A DNA stretch of 64,000 bases from contig CM035351.1 of the NCBI GenBank assembly GCA_020137815.1, positions 282,438 to 346,437 on the forward strand. Reading direction: 5' to 3'. Position 1 is the stretch's first letter; each line of letters begins with the position of its first letter. This document shows positions 11,320-22,500 of the stretch, one piece after another. Source of the DNA: Hormiphora californensis (Eukaryota > Ctenophora > Tentaculata > Cydippida > Pleurobrachiidae). The notes under the pieces were generated by a model that was not told the origin of the DNA, ran no database searches, and saw only the letters and a list, made by a program, of their open reading frames with translations. The position numbers and the translations under genes are program-made.

Positions 11320-11507
11320 TTTATTCTGTGTTTACCTTTATAAATCGCTAGGGACGTGCGTGGTGTACCAGGAGTGGTGAATTATGCAGCCATTCTTTAT
11401 TGTGTCTCTACCTCTTTTCTCCGTGTCCTAACACAATATACCTATGGTACACCCGCACACGTGTTCCTTTTTTTTTAAAACATTTTCCCAATAGACGAGA
11501 AAATTCA
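11320..11507. other. Spacer 3' of the + ORF in the foldback transposon
   Basis: AT-rich, no further coding signal. Confidence 0.4.
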
Positions 11508-11651
11508 CTAACCCCAACACCGATTGGCATCACTTTCCAACAGCCGAAGAGAAGCTGCCGAAGAGAGAAAGGGGGTAACCATATGAAGAGTTAATCGCGA
11601 TGAGTCTCATTCACATTGGGTTCGATCATTTGCCCCCGGTGTTGGGGTTAG
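11508..11651. mobile_element. 144-bp MITE with 15-bp terminal inverted repeats
   Basis: Starts ctaaccccaacaccg and ends cggtgttggggttag. It lies between the two convergent ORFs and is the intact version of the copy at 4868, with 3-4 differences in the shared part. No coding capacity. Confidence 0.88.
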
Positions 11652-11717
11652 TAATAAATAAATCTTAAAATCACTCAAATATTACTATACATAAATAAAT
11701 AAAATCTCACACATGTT

Positions 11718-12260
11718 TCAAATATTGAAGTCCATGTTTTCCAATCCTGTTGGGGCGTACTTTGTACGGCATCCTCTCAGCGACCTCAGGGTGGCTACCA
11801 GTAGGCAGAATCTGAGCCGCCTTCTGATTGCCGCCAAAGCCTCATTGTAGATTTCTCCGTGTTTCTTTTCAATTAGTTTGGCTGTCTTCTTAATCGCTTT
11901 GTCCATTTCAGGGCCAACACCACCTGTTGTGGTAAACACTAGTGGAGAAAAGGTCCCGCCCTCGACAATCTGGACTCGTCTCATGTAACATGTCTTCTTG
12001 GACTTCTCGTGGTTTTTGTACAGAGATGATGGCTTGATGTTGAGATAAGAAGCTGCCATCGGGTGACAGACTCTGACATCCATGTAGGACATCTGGTCAG
12101 GAGCCCACAATCCCATGCACACGATGTCCATACGGGCGTCTCTATCTGTATTTGCCCACGGATATTGCTGCATTTCTTGGTCGTAATCCTCACATGGTTG
12201 TAGGAGTTTTTCAGTTTCTATAGACCTGACACCAGCATAGGATAAGATATCCCAATAGAC
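11718..12260 (-). CDS. Second transposon-borne ORF, homologous to 10789-11319, start codon lost
   Basis: The frame is open from 12260 (after a TGA) to the stop at 11718. The first ATG is only at 12171-12173, but similarity to the + ORF continues upstream of it (YAG, TEKLLQPCE), so the original start has decayed or the ORF is a fragment. It keeps DARMDIVC, SYMDVRVCHP and the C-terminal RRRLRF helix. It points toward the + ORF, and the pair occupy the two ends of one element. Confidence 0.55.
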   Translation of the reverse strand, partial: VYWDILSYAGVRSIETEKLLQPCEDYDQEMQQYPWANTDRDARMDIVCMGLWAPDQMSYMDVRVCHPMAASYLNIKPSSLYKNHEKSKKTCYMRRVQIVEGGTFSPLVFTTTGGVGPEMDKAIKKTAKLIEKKHGEIYNEALAAIRRRLRFCLLVATLRSLRGCRTKYAPTGLENMDFNI

Positions 12261-12394
12261 TCATTTTATATTTAATTTATTATTTATTTTTTGTAGTTAT
12301 TGTATGTATCTCTCTTTTCCCACGCTTTGAAAACTTTCCCACGGTCAAAAACTTTCCCACGGGGCGTGGGAATTACCGTAAGAGCTTCCACTAT

Positions 12395-12562
12395 GAGATT
12401 TCGTTTCATATCAGTTTTGCTTCTGCCAAAAGGAACAATTAAATGTAACGCGCCAAAGATTACACAATGCGTTGCAAAATTGAACTTTGCATATATGCGC
12501 GCGCTGCGATTTGAAAAATATGAAAAAATTTAAAAGTTTTAAAAACTAAAAAGTTCAAAAAA
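12395..12562. other. Spacer between mobile elements
   Basis: AT-rich with alternating GCGC near 12500; nothing recognisable. Confidence 0.4.
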
Positions 12563-12858
12563 TAGGGATCCCTAAAAAAGTTCAGTATTTACACAGAGTT
12601 TACACAGTCTTTACACAGTCGTTACACCCAGAGCGGCGCGTGCTGCGTTTTGCGGCTTTTTCTAAGAAAATATTGGATTGTGTGCTGCACAATTGGGTAA
12701 ATTGAGCGCTGCGGCGAAAAAAGTTTCCGAAAACGCTGCAAATCGAGTGCGAAAGACGCAGTCTTTACACCCAGAGCGGCGCGGGCGCTCTGGGTGTAAC
12801 GACTGTGTAAAGACTGTGTAAACGCTGTGTAAATACTGAACTTTTTTAGGGATCCCTA
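12563..12858. mobile_element. Foldback MITE, about 296 bp
   Basis: Inverted arms of about 80 bp beginning TAGGGATCCCTA and containing repeated ttacacagt motifs, around a GC-rich loop with gagcggcgcg. Non-coding. Confidence 0.85.
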
Positions 12859-12883
12859 TAAAAATTTGACCAAATCTACCCTA

Positions 12884-13035
12884 AAGTCGGATTTTTTGAA
12901 GTTGTCACCCCCCTTCTCGTGCGCGGAATGTTTTTGCGCGTCACATGACATGTTAACGTGTGGTGTGCGCGTCAAAATTGATAAATTTCACACGCGCAGT
13001 CGTTTTGGGGTGACAACTTCAAAAAATCCGACTTT
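12884..13035. mobile_element. Foldback MITE, about 152 bp
   Basis: Arms of about 29 bp (aaagtcggattttttgaagt and its complement) around a loop. It ends about 95 bp upstream of the ANKRD66-like start codon, so it may lie in that gene's promoter. Confidence 0.8.
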
Positions 13036-13130
13036 ATTCAGTATTATTCTGGCACCTGATTGGTTAACCTAGCCCCGCTAGATGTTTTCCGATTCGTTCA
13101 CTTGTTACTAGCAAAACTTTACATGTGATA

Positions 13131-13754
13131 ATGACCGAATTACACGAAGCCTGTGCAATCGGGGACGAAGAAGTGGTACAGGATTTAATTTTCAAAGGTT
13201 GATAATCAAAGGAATTAATTTCTTACTTGCTGAATAGCTTACCCAATAGCTAGAAAGAGGTATTGAAATAATTCAACTCTCAATTTCAGGATCTAATTTG
13301 AACGAAAAGGACCAAGAATGGGGCGGAAGGTCACCACTACATTGGGCAGTCAGTAACTGTCATTTCTACGTAACTCAACTTCTTATAAACTCTGGTAAGT
13401 GGAAAGGGGAGCAGGGGACTCACCTACATCCCTGCCAATACCTCCATTTTTCCCTAAATCACAACTTCTTTAGGAGCGAGTGTCAATGCAAGGATGAACA
13501 ATGGCTGGACTCCACTTCATTGTGCGGCAGAGGCAGGCAGTAAGAAGATAGTGAAACTATTGCTAGACCACGGCTCTAACCCCTGGGCAAGTGATCGGTA
13601 CGGTGACACACCCCTTGAAGTGGCACGCGTTTATCACAAAGTCGAGGTGGTGGAGGTTCTCGAGAGTTTTGTGAACTCCAACGCCCCTGATTGCACTCTG
13701 GAGGAGGAGGAGAAGCTGCTGGAGCTTGAGGAGCTACAACTTGATACCGGGTGA
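13131..13754 (+). CDS. ANKRD66: ANKRD66-like ankyrin-repeat protein
   Basis: Three exons, 13131-13197, 13290-13394 and 13474-13754, with matching phases (1, then 1) and introns of 92 and 79 bp, giving about 150 residues. It opens MTELHEACAIGDEEVVQDLI. Ankyrin repeats follow, with GGRSPLHWAV, GWTPLHCAAEAGSKKIVKLL and YGDTPLEVARVY, then an acidic Glu/Leu tail. Length, the LHEACAIGD opening and the repeat pattern match ANKRD66, a small ankyrin protein of unknown function. A poly(A) signal AATAAA lies at 13875-13880. Expected to act as a protein-binding scaffold; partner unknown. Confidence 0.82.
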
Positions 13755-14166
13755 CATTCTCACAGCAGAATCTTATTCAGAAAGTTTCAAATGATATTAT
13801 TTGAGACATGATTATTATAACTAAGTTTGACCTACTGAAACTGTTTAAAGTTGTAAAGAACTGTATATTATGTTAATAAAGTGTTAATTTGCTAATCACA
13901 CAGACAGCCCAACTTCATGTTTATTACTACGTGTGGTAGATGCACGTGAATAGTGTCTAATCAATCAGACAAACTTTTATCAGCACACCTACTGTCAGTA
14001 TAGAGGCAAGAGAGAAGAGAGAAGAGACTCTACATGAATGATTTTAATTTTATTTTCTACGAATTCCGTTTGAACTTATCTTGGCTTCAAATTACAACAC
14101 CCTTGTTTCTTCTCTCCAATTCTCCCCATCACTCTCTCTCTCTCATTTTATCTTATCTCCAAAGCC
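13755..14166. other. Intergenic: ANKRD66 3' UTR and ALDH16A1 5' region
   Basis: Holds the AATAAA at 13875. A CT-rich tract at 14130-14150, just before the ALDH16A1 start codon, probably belongs to that gene's promoter or leader. Confidence 0.5.
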
Positions 14167-17100
14167 ATGGTACGAAACGGGGAACCCTCTGCAAAGAAGC
14201 GCAAGTCTGTGAAAGTGTGTCCTTCCGAGGTATCTGACATGACCAAGGTAGCTAGTTTTGTACATTTGGTTGTTTGATATAGTTGCATGACCAAGGTAGC
14301 TAGTTTTGTTGTGTTGTAGTACGTTACTAGTAGTAACCAAGGTAGTAATTCTTTGTTGTGTTGTAGTAACCAAGGTAGTAATTCTTTGTTGTGTTGTAGT
14401 AACCAAGGTAGTAATTCTTTGTTGTGTTGTAGTAACCAAGGTAGTAATTCTTTGTTGTGTTGTAGTAACCAAGGTAGTAATTCTTTGTTGTGTTGTAGTA
14501 ACCAAGGTAGTAATTCTTTGTTGTGTTGTAGTAACCAAGGTAGTAATTCTTTGTTGTGTTGTAGTAACCAAGGTAGTAATTCTTTGTTGTGTTGTAGTAA
14601 CCAAGGTAGTAATTCTTTGTTGTGTTGTAGTAACCAAGGTAGTAATTCTTTGTTGTGTTGTAGTAACCAAGGTAGTAATTCTTTGTTGTGTTGTAGTAAC
14701 CAAGGTAGTAATTCTTTGTTGTGTTGTAGTAACCAAGGTAGTAATTCTTTGTTGTGTTGTAGTAACCAAGGTAGTAATTCTTTGTTGTGTTGTAGTAACC
14801 AAGGTAGTAATTCTTTGTTGTGTTGTAGTAACCAAGGTAGTAATTCTTTGTTGTGTTGTAGTAACCAAGGTAGTAATTCTTTGTTGTGTTGTAGTAACCA
14901 AGGTAGTAATTCTTTGTTGTGTTGTAGTAACCAAGGTAGTAATTCTTTGTTGTGTTGTAGTAACCAAGGTAGTAATTCTTTGTTGTGTTGTAGTAACCAA
15001 GGTAGTAATTCTTTGTTGTGTTGTAGTAACCAAGGTAGTAATTCTTTGTTGTGTTGTAGTAACCAAGGTAGTAATTCTTTGTTGTGTTGTAGTAACCAAG
15101 GTAGTAATTCTTTGTTGTGTTGTAGTAACCAAGGTAGTAATTCTTTGTTGTGTTGTAGTAACCAAGGTAGTAATTCTTTGTTGTGTTGTAGTAACCAAGG
15201 TAGTAATTCTTTGTTGTGTTGTAGTAACCAAGGTAGTAATTCTTTGTTGTGTTGTAGTAACCAAGGTAGTAATTCTTTGTTGTGTTGTAGTAACCAAGGT
15301 AGTAATTCTTTGTTGTGTTGTAGTAACCAAGGTAGTAATTCTTTGTTGTGTTGTAGTAACCAAGGTAGTAATTCTTTGTTGTGTTGTAGTAACCAAGGTA
15401 GTAATTCTTTGTTGTGTTGTAGTAACCAAGGTAGTAATTCTTTGTTGTGTTGTAGTAACCAAGGTAGTAATTCTTTGTTGTGTTGTAGTAACCAAGGTAG
15501 TAATTCTTTGTTGTGTTGTAGTAACCAAGGTAGTAATTCTTTGTTGTGTTGTAGTAACCAAGGTAGTAATTCTTTGTTGTGTTGTAGTAACCAAGGTAGT
15601 AATTCTTTGTTGTGTTGTAGTAACCAAGGTAGTAATTCTTTGTTGTGTTGTAGTAACCAAGGTAGTAATTCTTTGTTGTGTTGTAGTAACCAAGGTAGTA
15701 ATTCTTTGTTGTGTTGTAGTAACCAAGGTAGTAATTCTTTGTTGTGTTGTAGTAACCAAGGTAGTAATTCTTTGTTGTGTTGTAGTAACCAAGGTAGTAA
15801 TTCTTTGTTGTGTTGTAGTAACCAAGGTAGTAATTCTTTGTTGTGTTGTAGTAACCAAGGTAGTAATTCTTTGTTGTGTTGTAGTAACCAAGGTAGTAAT
15901 TCTTTGTTGTGTTGTAGTAACCAAGGTAGTAATTCTTTGTTGTGTTGTAGTAACCAAGGTAGTAATTCTTTGTTGTGTTGTAGTAACCAAGGTAGTAATT
16001 CTTTGTTGTGTTGTAGTAACCAAGGTAGTAATTCTTTGTTGTGTTGTAGTAACCAAGGTAGTAATTCTTTGTTGTGTTGTAGTAACCAAGGTAGTAATTC
16101 TTTGTTGTGTTGTAGTAACCAAGGTAGTAATTCTTTGTTGTGTTGTAGTAACCAAGGTAGTAATTCTTTGTTGTGTTGTAGTAACCAAGGTAGTAATTCT
16201 TTGTTGTGTTGTAGTAACCAAGGTAGTAATTCTTTGTTGTGTTGTAGTAACCAAGGTAGTAATTCTTTGTTGTGTTGTAGTAACCAAGGTAGTAATTCTT
16301 TGTTGTGTTGTAGTAACCAAGGTAGTAATTCTTTGTTGTGTTGTAGTAACCAAGGTAGTAATTCTTTGTTGTGTTGTAGTAACCAAGGTAGTAATTCTTT
16401 GTTGTGTTGTAGTAACCAAGGTAGTAATTCTTTGTTGTGTTGTAGTAACCAAGGTAGTAATTCTTTGTTGTGTTGTAGTAACCAAGGTAGTAATTCTTTG
16501 TTGTGTTGTAGTAACCAAGGTAGTAATTCTTTGTTGTGTTGTAGTAACCAAGGTAGTAATTCTTTGTTGTGTTGTAGTAACCAAGGTAGTAATTCTTTGT
16601 TGTGTTGTAGTAACCAAGGTAGTAATTCTTTGTTGTGTTGTAGTAACCAAGGTAGTAATTCTTTGTTGTGTTGTAGTAACCAAGGTAGTAATTCTTTGTT
16701 GTGTTGTAGTAACCAAGGTAGTAATTCTTTGTTGTGTTGTAGTAACCAAGGTAGTAATTCTTTGTTGTGTTGTAGTAACCAAGGTAGTAATTCTTTGTTG
16801 TGTTGTAGTAACCAAGGTAGTAATTCTTTGTTGTGTTGTAGTAACCAAGGTAGTAATTCTTTGTTTGTTCTACTTGATATATTTGCCTTCTCAATTCCTC
16901 AACAGTCAACACTACTACATGATGGCTCTCCTCCCCCCAGGAACGAGAGATATTCAGTACGATGGAGTATATGGAGTCTGCACCGGACTCGGATGGTCCT
17001 GTGAAATCCTGGATTGCTAACCAGACCGAGGGTAAAGTGGGAGACTTTGTAGATAATAAGATGGTGTTAGGAGAGGTGGTAAAGGAGGTGGTTAGTGCTG

Positions 17101-19478
17101 TGACGGGAGAAGTTCTTGCAACAGTATATTGTGCGGTTGATTCTACTGCAATTGTTTCATGTAGATCAGCCGCTCAGTCGTGGGGTAAATCAGGAAATGG
17201 ATTTCAGCGTTCTAAAGTGTTATACAGGTGAGGAAACAGTTTATTGTTATCTAGGACATAATAACAAGTAAACCTATAGGTACTTAATATTATTGTGTAT
17301 CTCTCTCTCTCTCTGATTGGTATGATTAGAAGATAGGTACTTAATACATGTATTATCTCTCTGATATCTCTTCTCCTTGCAGTATAACACGTGAGGTCCA
17401 GAAACAAAGCAAGCTCCTCGCTCTCACGGAGTCCATGTCAACTGGTGTCCATATAAGGGAAACTAAGGAGGCAGTGACGTCACTAATCCAGGCTCTCTAC
17501 CACTACACGGGTGTCACCCAGCCCGGCACCCCACTTGGAGTGGTGACTGTCATACTACCACCTACTGACACCCTATTAGTCCTCGCTAAACACGCTGTTC
17601 CAGCCCTGGCAGCCGGGAACACTATCATCCTACAACCATCCCAACCCCTTCCCGCTCTACTCTTTGCACAGCTGTGTGCTGGTGCTGGGGTGCCGCCAGG
17701 TGTTGTGAATGTCGTGTGTGACAGAGAAACCTCTCTTGCCGTGGATGGGGTGTTTGGTGTTGGGGATCTGTCAGCAGGGGACCTTGCCAGCCCTGTTGTG
17801 GGGATGTCACCACCCCCTGGGAGGAGCAGTATGGTAGTGTTTGCAGCTAGTGATGTTGATAGTGCTGCCCAGACTTGTCTTGACAAGGCATTCACTGGAT
17901 ATGGTAAGTAGTAGTCCGTGGTAGTAGTGGTGGTAGTGTTACTAGTTACTAGTAGTGTTAGTAGTAGTGTGAGGATGTCACCACCCCCTGGGAGGAGCAG
18001 TATGGTAGTGTTTGCAGCTAGTGATGTTGATAGTGCTGCCCAGACTTGTCTTGACAAGGCATTCACTGGATATGGTAAGTAGTCCGTGGTAGTAGTGGTG
18101 GTAGTGTTACTAGTTACTAGTAGTGTTAGTAGTAGTGTGAGGATGTCACCCCCCCCCCTGGGAGGAGCAGTATGGTGGTGTTTGCAGCTAGTGATGTTGA
18201 TAGTGCTGCCCAGACTTGTCTTGACAAGGCATTCACTGGATATGGTGAGTAGTAGTCCGTGGTAGTAGTGGTGGTAGTGTTACTAGTTACTAGTAGTGTT
18301 AGTAGTAGTGTGAGGATGTCACCACCCCCTGGGAGGAGCAGTATGGTAGTGTTTGCAGTTAGTGATGTTGATAGTGCTGCCCAGACTTGTCTTGACAAGG
18401 CATTCACTGGATATGGTAAGTAGTAGTCCGTGGTAGTAGTGGTGGTAGTGTTACTAGTTACTAGTAGTGTTAGTAGTAGTGTGAGGATGTCACCACCCCC
18501 TGGGAGGAGCAGTATGGTAGTGTTTGCAGCTAGTGATGTTGATAGTGCTGCCCAGACTTGTCTTGACAAGGCATTCACTGGATATGGTAAGTAGTAGTCC
18601 GTGGTAGTAGTGGTGGTAGTGTTAGTAGTTACTAGTAGTGTTAGTAGTAGTGTGAGGATGTCACCACCCCCTGGGAGGAGCAGTATGGTAGTGTTTGCAG
18701 CTAGTGATGTTGATAGTGCTGCCCAGACTTGTCTTGACAAGGCATTCACTGGATATGGTAAGTAGTAGTCCGTGGTAGTAGTGGTGGTAGTGTTACTAGT
18801 TACTAGTAGTGTTAGTAGTAGTGTGAGGATGTCACCACCCCCTGGGAGGAGCAGTATGGTAGTGTTTGCAGCTAGTGATGTTGATAGTGCTGCCCAGACT
18901 TGTCTTGACAAGGCATTCACTGGATATGGTAAGTAGTCCGTGGTAGTAGTGGTGGTAGTGTTACTAGTTACTAGTAGTGTTAGTAGTAGTGTGAGGATGT
19001 CACCACCCCCTGGGAGGAGCAGTATGGTAGTGTTTGCAGTTAGTGATGTTGATAGTGCTGCCCAGACTTGTCTTGACAAGGCATTCACTGGATATGGTAA
19101 GTAGTCCGTGGTAGTAGTGGTGGTAGTGTTACTAGTTACTAGTAGTGTTAGTAGTAGTGTGAGGATGTCACCACCCCCTGGGAGGAGCAGTATGGTAGTG
19201 TTTGCAGCTAGTGATGTTGATAGTGCTGCCCAGACTTGTCTTGACAAGGCATTCACTGGATATGGTAAGTAGTAGTCCGTGGTAGTAGTGGTGGTGGTAG
19301 TGTTAACCTCTGCAGTTGTAGAGACCATTGTGCGACATAATAGCGCCTAGATGAATAGGCAGAGACAAACATCTTAGATTAAAGTTCTTCAATTTCATGG
19401 CTGACACCAGACACAAACATCTTTCTTTAAAACTCTTTAATTTCCACGGTGACACTCGACACGCACACACACACACTT

Positions 19479-19511
<33 letters not shown>

Positions 19512-22500
19512 ACAAACCTACGGACTGAGTAAATGTGATCTTTTGTAATTCGAGTGGTAAGGTGATTCGGTTTGGTGGGTAAAATAATCCCATACTCTGA
19601 GGGAGGCTCCCTTTATAACATTGGGTGGGTAAAATAATCCCATACTCCCTGTGAGGGAGGCTCCCTTTATAAACCACCCCCCCTGCTGATATTTCCCGCA
19701 GTCTACTGTGGTATATCAGATAATTCCCTCCCTCTGTTGTCAGTGCCCATTCACACCTCATAATTCCGGGGGTCGGTTTATAAGAAATAACCACGGCTAG
19801 TAAAGTGATGAAATTTGATAATCCCCTACGGGGATTATCACACGTTCTTCCCCTCGGTCGCTTCGCTCCCTCGTGGAGAACTAGTGATAACCCCCTCCTG
19901 CGTCGGGGGTTATCAAATTTCATCCCTGCACTAGCCGGGGTTATCTATATTATAACATTGGGTGGGTAAAATAATCCCATACTCCCTGTGAGGGAGGCTC
20001 CCTTTACAGCTGCATACACAGACACGTCTGTTACACACACTCTGTCGGGGTGTGTGTACAGATCTACTGTTACTATATGATACCCGGAAGGCGTGTTATA
20101 CCCTCCCCTCCCTTCAACTCACACCTCTCATATAATATAGATAACCCCGGCTAGTGCAGGGATGAAATTTGATAACCCCCGACGCAGGAGGGGGTTATCA
20201 CTAGTTCTCCACGAGGGAGCGAAGCGACCGAGGGGAAGAACGTGTGATAATCCCCGTAGGGGATTATCAAATTTCATCACTTTACTAGCCGTGGTTATTT
20301 CTTATAAACCGACCCCCGGAATTATGAAAGGTGTGAATGGGCACTGACAACAGAGGGAGGGAATTATCTGATATACCACAGTAGACTGCGGGAAATATCA
20401 GCAGGGGGGTGGTTTATAATACCCTCCCCACTCGCACCCTCTACTTCCTATTTAACAGCTGTGTATTCTCAGCAGCATAGATCCCCACATCATTCCCACT
20501 ACACATAGAGTTGCTACATCTCGTCCCCCACCATTCCCACTACACATAGGAAGCTACATCTCGTCCCCCACCATTCCCACTACACATAGGAAGCTACATC
20601 TCGTCCCCCACCATCCCCACTACACATAGGAAGCTACATCTCGTCCCCCACATCATTCCCACTACACATAGGAAGCTACATCTCGTCCCCCACCATTCCC
20701 ACTACACATAGGAGTTGCTACATCTCGTCCCCCACCATTCCCACTACACATAGGAAGCTACAACTCGTCCCTCACCATTCCCACTACACATAGGAAGCTA
20801 CAACTCGTCCCTCACCATTCCCACTATACATAGGAAGCTACATCTCGTCCCCCACCATTCCCACTACACATAGGAAGCTACATCTCGTCCCCCACCATCC
20901 CCACTACACATAGGAGTTGCTACATCTCGTCCCCCACCATCCCCACTACACATAGGAAGCTACATCTCGTCCCCCACCATTCCCACTACACATAGGAAGC
21001 TACATCTCGTCCCCCACCATTCCCACTACACATAGGAGTTGCTACATCTCGTCCCCCACCATTCCCACTACACATAGGAAGCTACATCTCGTCCCCCACC
21101 ATTCCCACTATACATAGGAGTTGCTACATCTCGTCCCCCACCATTCCCACTACACATAGGAGTTGCTACATCTCGTCCCCCACCATTCCCACTACACATA
21201 GGAAGCTACATCTCGTCCCCCACCATTCCCACTACTACACATAGGAGTTGCTACATCTCGTCCCCCACCATTCCCACTACACATAGGAGTTGCTACATCT
21301 CGTCCCCCACCATTCCCACTACACATAGGAGTTGCTACATCTCGTCCCCCACCATTCCCACTACACATAGGAAGCTACATCTCGTCCCCCACCATTCCCA
21401 CTACACATAGGAAGCTACATCTCGTCCCCCACCATTCCCACTACACACAGGAGTTGCTACATCTCGTCCCCCACCATTCCCACTACACATAGGAGTTGCT
21501 ACATCTCGTCCCCCACCATTCCCACTACACATAGGAAGCTACATCTCGTCCCCCACCATTCCCACTACACATAGGAAGCTACATCTCGTCCCCCACCATT
21601 CCCACTACACATAGGAGTTGCTACATCTCGTCCCCCACCATTCCCACTACACACAGGAGTTGCTACATCTCGTCCCCCACCATTCCCACTACACACAGGA
21701 GTTGCTACATCTCGTCCCCCACCATTCCCACTACACATAGGAAGCTACATCTCGTCCCACACCATTCCCACTACACATAGGAAGCTACATCTCGTCCCCA
21801 CACCATTCCCACTACACATAGGAGTTGCTACATCTCGTCCCCCACCATTCCCACAACACATAGGAAGCTACATCTCGTCCCCCACCATTCCCACAACACA
21901 TAGGAAGCTACATCTCGTCCCCCACCATTCCCACTACACATAGGAGTTGCTACATCTCGTCCCCCACCATTCCCACTACACATAGGAAGCTACATCTCGT
22001 CCCCCACCATTCCCACTACACATAGGAGTTGCTACATCTCGTCCCCCACCATTCCCACAACACATAGGAAGCTACATCTCGTCCCCCACCATTCCCACTA
22101 CACATAGGAAGCTACATTCCCACTACACATAGGAAGCTACATCTCGTCCCACATCATTCCCACTACACACATAGGAGTTGCTACATCTCGTCCCCACACC
22201 ATCCCCACTACACACAGGAGTTGCTACATCTCGTCCCCACACCATCCCCACTACACACAGGAGTTGCTACATCTCGTCCCCACACCATCCCCACTACACA
22301 CAGGAGTTGCTACATCTCGTCCCCCCACCATCCCCACTACACACAGGAGTTGCTACATCTCGTCCCCACACCATCCCCACTACACACAGGAGTTGCTACA
22401 TCTCGTCCCCACACCATCCCCACTACACACAGGAGTTGCTACATCTCGTCCCCACACCATTCCCACTATAACACATAGGAGTTGCTACATCTCGTCCCCA

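Larger units (their letters stand above)
9330..12394. mobile_element. Composite foldback-type transposon with two convergent ORFs
   Basis: Terminal inverted repeats of about 100 bp with very few mismatches. The right one is 12293-12394. The left one is split into 9330-9357 and 10703-10785 by the nested foldback 9358-10702. Without the insert the element is about 1.7 kb. Inside are two ORFs facing each other (10789-11319 + and 11718-12260 -) that encode homologous proteins, and between them a separate 144-bp MITE. The short foldbacks of this family look like internally deleted derivatives. Whether the ORFs mobilise the family or were captured is unknown. Confidence 0.75.

Noticed and set aside
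14143-17020. ORFs of 860-904 residues on both strands
   Set aside because: They are translations of a perfect 33-bp minisatellite whose unit lacks stops in several frames; real exons flank it.
18126-19328. 400-residue minus-strand ORF with repeated units
   Set aside because: Antisense of the duplicated ALDH16A1 exon 3 fragments, open by chance.
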